Assembly (NCBI RefSeq): GCF_000379485.1
Contig: NZ_KB902294.1
Span: 1-52,751, forward strand
Direction of reading: 5' to 3'
Length of the DNA stretch: 52,751 nt
Origin: Wenxinia marina DSM 24838
GTDB lineage: Bacteria; Pseudomonadota; Alphaproteobacteria; Rhodobacterales; Rhodobacteraceae
Shown: positions 50,779-52,751 of the stretch, piece after piece
How the letters are laid out: the number at the start of each line of letters is the position of its first letter
Position numbering within the stretch: position 1 is the first letter of the stretch
Notes under the pieces: model-generated
What the model saw: only the letters and a program-made list of their open reading frames with translations
What the model was told of the DNA's origin: nothing
Databases searched by the model: none
Program-made: the position numbers and the translations under genes

Positions 50779-51637
50779 TCAGGCCGCCATGCGCTCCATG
50801 TCGGCTGGTGAACGGTAGCCTATTGCGGAATGCAGGCGCCGTGAATTGTAGAAGCCCTCGATGTAGGCGAACAGATCCCGACGCGCCTCGTCGCGGGTGG
50901 CGTAGACACGGTGGTGCACCCGCTCGACCTTGAGGGTGTGGAAGAAGCTCTCCATGGGCGCGTTATCTAGGCAATTCCCCTTGCGACTCATCGAGGGCGT
51001 TATCTGCGCGGCGACAAGGGCTTGGCGATACTCGTCGGCGGCGTATTGGATGCCACGATCCGAATGCTGGATCAGACCGGGAGCCGGCCGCTGGCGTTTC
51101 ACGGCCATGTCGAGCGCCTCGAGAGCGATCGAGGCATGCAGGGTCTCGCGCATGCTCCAGCCGACGACCTTGCGCGTGTGCATGTCGATCAGCGCGGCAA
51201 GGAAAAGCCAGCCTTCGCCGGTCCGGATGTAGGTCAGATCGGCCAGCCAGACCTGGTTCGGCGCGGTCGCCACGAAATTCCTGCGCAGCCTGTTCGGCGC
51301 GATCGGGTAATCATGGCGGCTGTCCGTTGTGCGGACGCGGCGTGGGATCGCGGCCAGCCCTCGTAGACCGGCCGCCCGCATGAGCCGCGCGATACGGTGG
51401 CGACCGACGCCACGACCTGCGGCGCGTAGAACGGCGTGAACGCGCGGCGCACCATAGCATCCCCCGCTTTCTGCGTGGGCCCGGCGGATATCGCCCAGGA
51501 GGGCCCGGTTCTCGACGCTGTTTGCTCTCGGGGCGACTCCGCCAGGCATAGTAGCCGCTGGCCGATACGCCGAGCACGGCGCAGATCCTGCGAACGGGCC
51601 AGAGATGGCGATGCTCATCAACAAACCCGAAGTTCAT
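50779..51637 (-). pseudogene. IS3-family OrfB transposase, frameshifted
   Basis: The N-terminal part reads in one frame from ATG 51637 (MNFGFVDEHRHLWPVRRICAV... SGYYAWRSRPES). The rest (NSVENRALLGDIRRAH, WLADLTYIRTGEGWLF, IQHSDRGIQYAADEY, and the Glu in NAPMESFFHTLK) reads in the next frame, from about 51521 leftward. One surplus base near 51521-51523 explains the break. The DDE residues are all present after it. Unless suppressed, no full-length transposase is made. Confidence 0.85.
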
Positions 51638-51951
51638 CGGGAGCCCTTTCCGAAGATGAGCGCGGCTTTTTTTAGGATATCACGCTCCATCTCGGCCCTC
51701 TGGAGTTCGCGCTTCAGGCGAGCATTCTCGGCTGCCAAATCCGCTGGAGACGGGCCCTGCGCCTGCGTGATGGGGCGCCGCGCCGGTCCCGTCTCCAGCG
51801 GGTCGAACCGGCTTATCCATCGCCGCAAGACCGTCTCGTGGAGACCGAGCTCGTCGGCCACCTGAATGATCGTCAGGCCGCTGGTGCGGGCCCCATCAAC
51901 TGCCTCGCGTTTGAAGGCGTCGGGAAAATGACGCCGCATCTTGTTCTCCAT
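51634..51951 (-). CDS. IS3-family OrfA (helix-turn-helix protein)
   Basis: 105 aa. HTH_Tnp_1/IS3 OrfA: RRHFPDAFKREAVD, IQVADELGLHETVLRRWI, then a leucine-zipper-like LAAENARLKRELQRAEMERDIL. Near the end a run of seven A followed by G (minus strand of 51667-51673) is the typical slippery site for -1 frameshifting that fuses OrfA with OrfB. Its TGA overlaps the orfB ATG region. Confidence 0.92.
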   Translation of the reverse strand: MENKMRRHFPDAFKREAVDGARTSGLTIIQVADELGLHETVLRRWISRFDPLETGPARRPITQAQGPSPADLAAENARLKRELQRAEMERDILKKAALIFGKGSR

Positions 51952-52013
51952 CGAACACTCCTCTCCTGGCTCAGAAGCCTATCAGGGGTGTCCACTCAAG
52001 CGGGGCAGGATCA

Positions 52014-52243
52014 TGCGCGGCGTCGCCCTCGGCCGCAAGTCATGGCTCTTCGCCGGCTCCGAACGCGGCGGCGACCGCGCCGCCTTCATGTATTCCCTGA
52101 TCGTCACCGCAAAGCTGAACGACATCGATCCCCAGGCATGGCTGGCCGATGTCCTCGGCCGGCTGCCCGACATGACCGCTTCGCAGGTGCCGAACCTGCT
52201 CCCGTGGAACTGGCAGCTCTCGGACCATCGCGAAGCCGCCTGA
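52014..52243 (+). pseudogene. IS66-family transposase (TnpC) C-terminal remnant
   Basis: Starting directly at the IS3 boundary the frame reads RGVALGRKSWLFAGSERGG, then MYSLIVTAKLNDIDPQAWL, VLGRLPDM and a terminal LPWNW, all typical of the last ~75 residues of IS66 TnpC. The rest of the protein is missing. The frame stays open back into the IS3 end, but that part is not transposase. Confidence 0.88.
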
Positions 52244-52263
52244 CGGCGGCCTATGCCGGATGA

Positions 52264-52452
52264 TTACGCTTCAACGGCCGCTTCAGGGACGAGCTGCTCA
52301 ACGAGGCGCTGTTCTCGAGCCTGCGGGACGCCCGCGAACAGATCCGGGCCTGGCAGGACGACTACAACCACCACCGCCCACATTCCGGCCTCGGGAACAT
52401 CCCGCCGGCCGAGTTTGCAGAGAAGATCAGGCTGGAAATGCGTGCGGCATAG
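52264..52452 (+). pseudogene. IS3-family OrfB, last ~60 residues
   Basis: In the frame after the TGA at 52261-52263: FNGRFRDELLNEALF, then REQIRAWQDDYNHHRPHSGL and NIPPAEFAEKIRLE, ending at TAG 52450-52452. These are the final part of an IS3/IS51-type OrfB after the catalytic Glu region. The upstream part is missing at the junction with the IS66 remnant. Confidence 0.85.
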
Positions 52453-52464
52453 CCCCAGAAATCA

Positions 52465-52751
52465 TGCTCTGCCCCCTGAGAACTGGACAGCGCGAAGCTG
52501 GAGTTTTCGGCTACGCTTCCCTGGCTGGGACAGGAGCGGAATCGGATGAAGGCATCGAGGTTCACGGAGGCGCAGAAGGCGTTCGTGCTGAAGCAGGGTG
52601 AGGAAGGGACGCCGGTCGCGGAGATCTGCCGCAAGGCGGGGATCAGCCAGGCGACCTACTTCAACTGGAAGAAGCGATACGGCGGCCTGCTGCCCGACGA
52701 GATGCGGCGGCTGAAGGCGCTGGAAGACGAGAACGCGCGGCTGAAGAAGAT
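52465..52751 (+). mobile_element. Left end of another IS3-family element (continues past the window)
   Basis: TGCTCTGCCCCCTGAGAACTGG from 52465 looks like an IS3-type terminal repeat, followed by the orfA start. The right end is outside the window, so the repeat cannot be paired. Confidence 0.6.
52546..52751 (+). CDS. IS3-family OrfA, N-terminal part (cut by window end)
   Basis: Reads MKASRFTEAQKAFVLKQGEE, then VAEICRKAGISQATYFNWKKRYGG and LKALEDENARLKK up to the window edge, a clear IS3 OrfA helix-turn-helix plus zipper. AGGAG lies before the ATG. Different from the OrfA at 51634. Confidence 0.92.
   Translation, partial: MKASRFTEAQKAFVLKQGEEGTPVAEICRKAGISQATYFNWKKRYGGLLPDEMRRLKALEDENARLKK

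Larger units (their letters stand above)
50751..52013 (-). mobile_element. IS3-family insertion sequence (1263 bp)
   Basis: Perfect 13-bp terminal inverted repeats TGATCCTGCCCCG (50751-50763) and CGGGGCAGGATCA (52001-52013), with the family's TG...CA ends. orfA and orfB are on the minus strand. Flanking bases (CAAG left, TGCG right) show no target duplication, so one side has probably been rearranged. On the right it abuts an IS66 remnant. Confidence 0.9.

Noticed and set aside
50747-52017. Target duplication around the IS3 element
   Set aside because: The bases flanking the two ends differ, so no duplication can be claimed.

Overview
The window is about 52.7 kb of GC-rich DNA (most genes look near 70% GC by eye). 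Gene families, codon use and the IS6/IS3/IS30/IS66 mixture suggest an alphaproteobacterium, most likely Rhodobacterales (Paracoccus/Rhodobacter-like). That placement is inference; no rRNA or marker gene is present. IS remnants pile up at both ends, so this may be an accessory or plasmid-borne region.

Region 1 (1-645): remnants of an IS30 and an IS3 element. Region 2 (682-6536): a metal-resistance module, probably copper. A CopZ-like chaperone, a Met-rich DUF305 protein, a cytochrome c, a membrane DUF305 protein and a broken ion-channel gene read leftward. The copper-exporting ATPase copA and the regulator cueR read rightward. Two back-to-back MerR-type promoters with 19-bp spacers sit between the arms. 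Region 3 (6537-8687): a repeat-containing gap and an AT-richer O-acyltransferase gene.

Region 4 (about 9564-48704) is the main content: a ~39 kb catabolic island bracketed by a complete IS6-family element on the left and a truncated IS6 relative in the same orientation on the right. It carries one fused TctA-TctB permease, three TctC-like periplasmic receptors, an AbrB-type membrane protein and an MFS transporter. Its enzymes are five MmgE/PrpD-family proteins, a PrpB-like lyase, a TcuA-like flavoprotein, an ornithine-cyclodeaminase-like protein, two ThDP enzymes, and a large CoA-thioester toolkit: an NDP-forming acyl-CoA synthetase, a CaiB CoA-transferase, one single and one tandem-fused acyl-CoA dehydrogenase, three crotonases, a MaoC hydratase, an SDR, an iron alcohol dehydrogenase, an HMG-CoA-lyase-like protein and a thiolase/DUF35 pair. 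Regulators are LysR and GntR/FCD. Many junctions overlap by 1-11 bases. Copies of a palindrome, consensus TGGTATACCA, lie mostly 40-100 bp upstream of the transcription units and look like operators of one regulator, most simply the GntR protein. I infer uptake and CoA-dependent breakdown of a branched or polycarboxylic acid; the substrate cannot be named from sequence.

Region 5 (49196-50730): ordinary genes (DUF6481 protein, RsuA-type pseudouridine synthase, a short membrane-protein fragment). Region 6 (50751-52751): an IS3-family element with a frameshifted transposase, abutting an IS66 remnant, another IS3 remnant and the start of a further IS3 element cut by the window edge.
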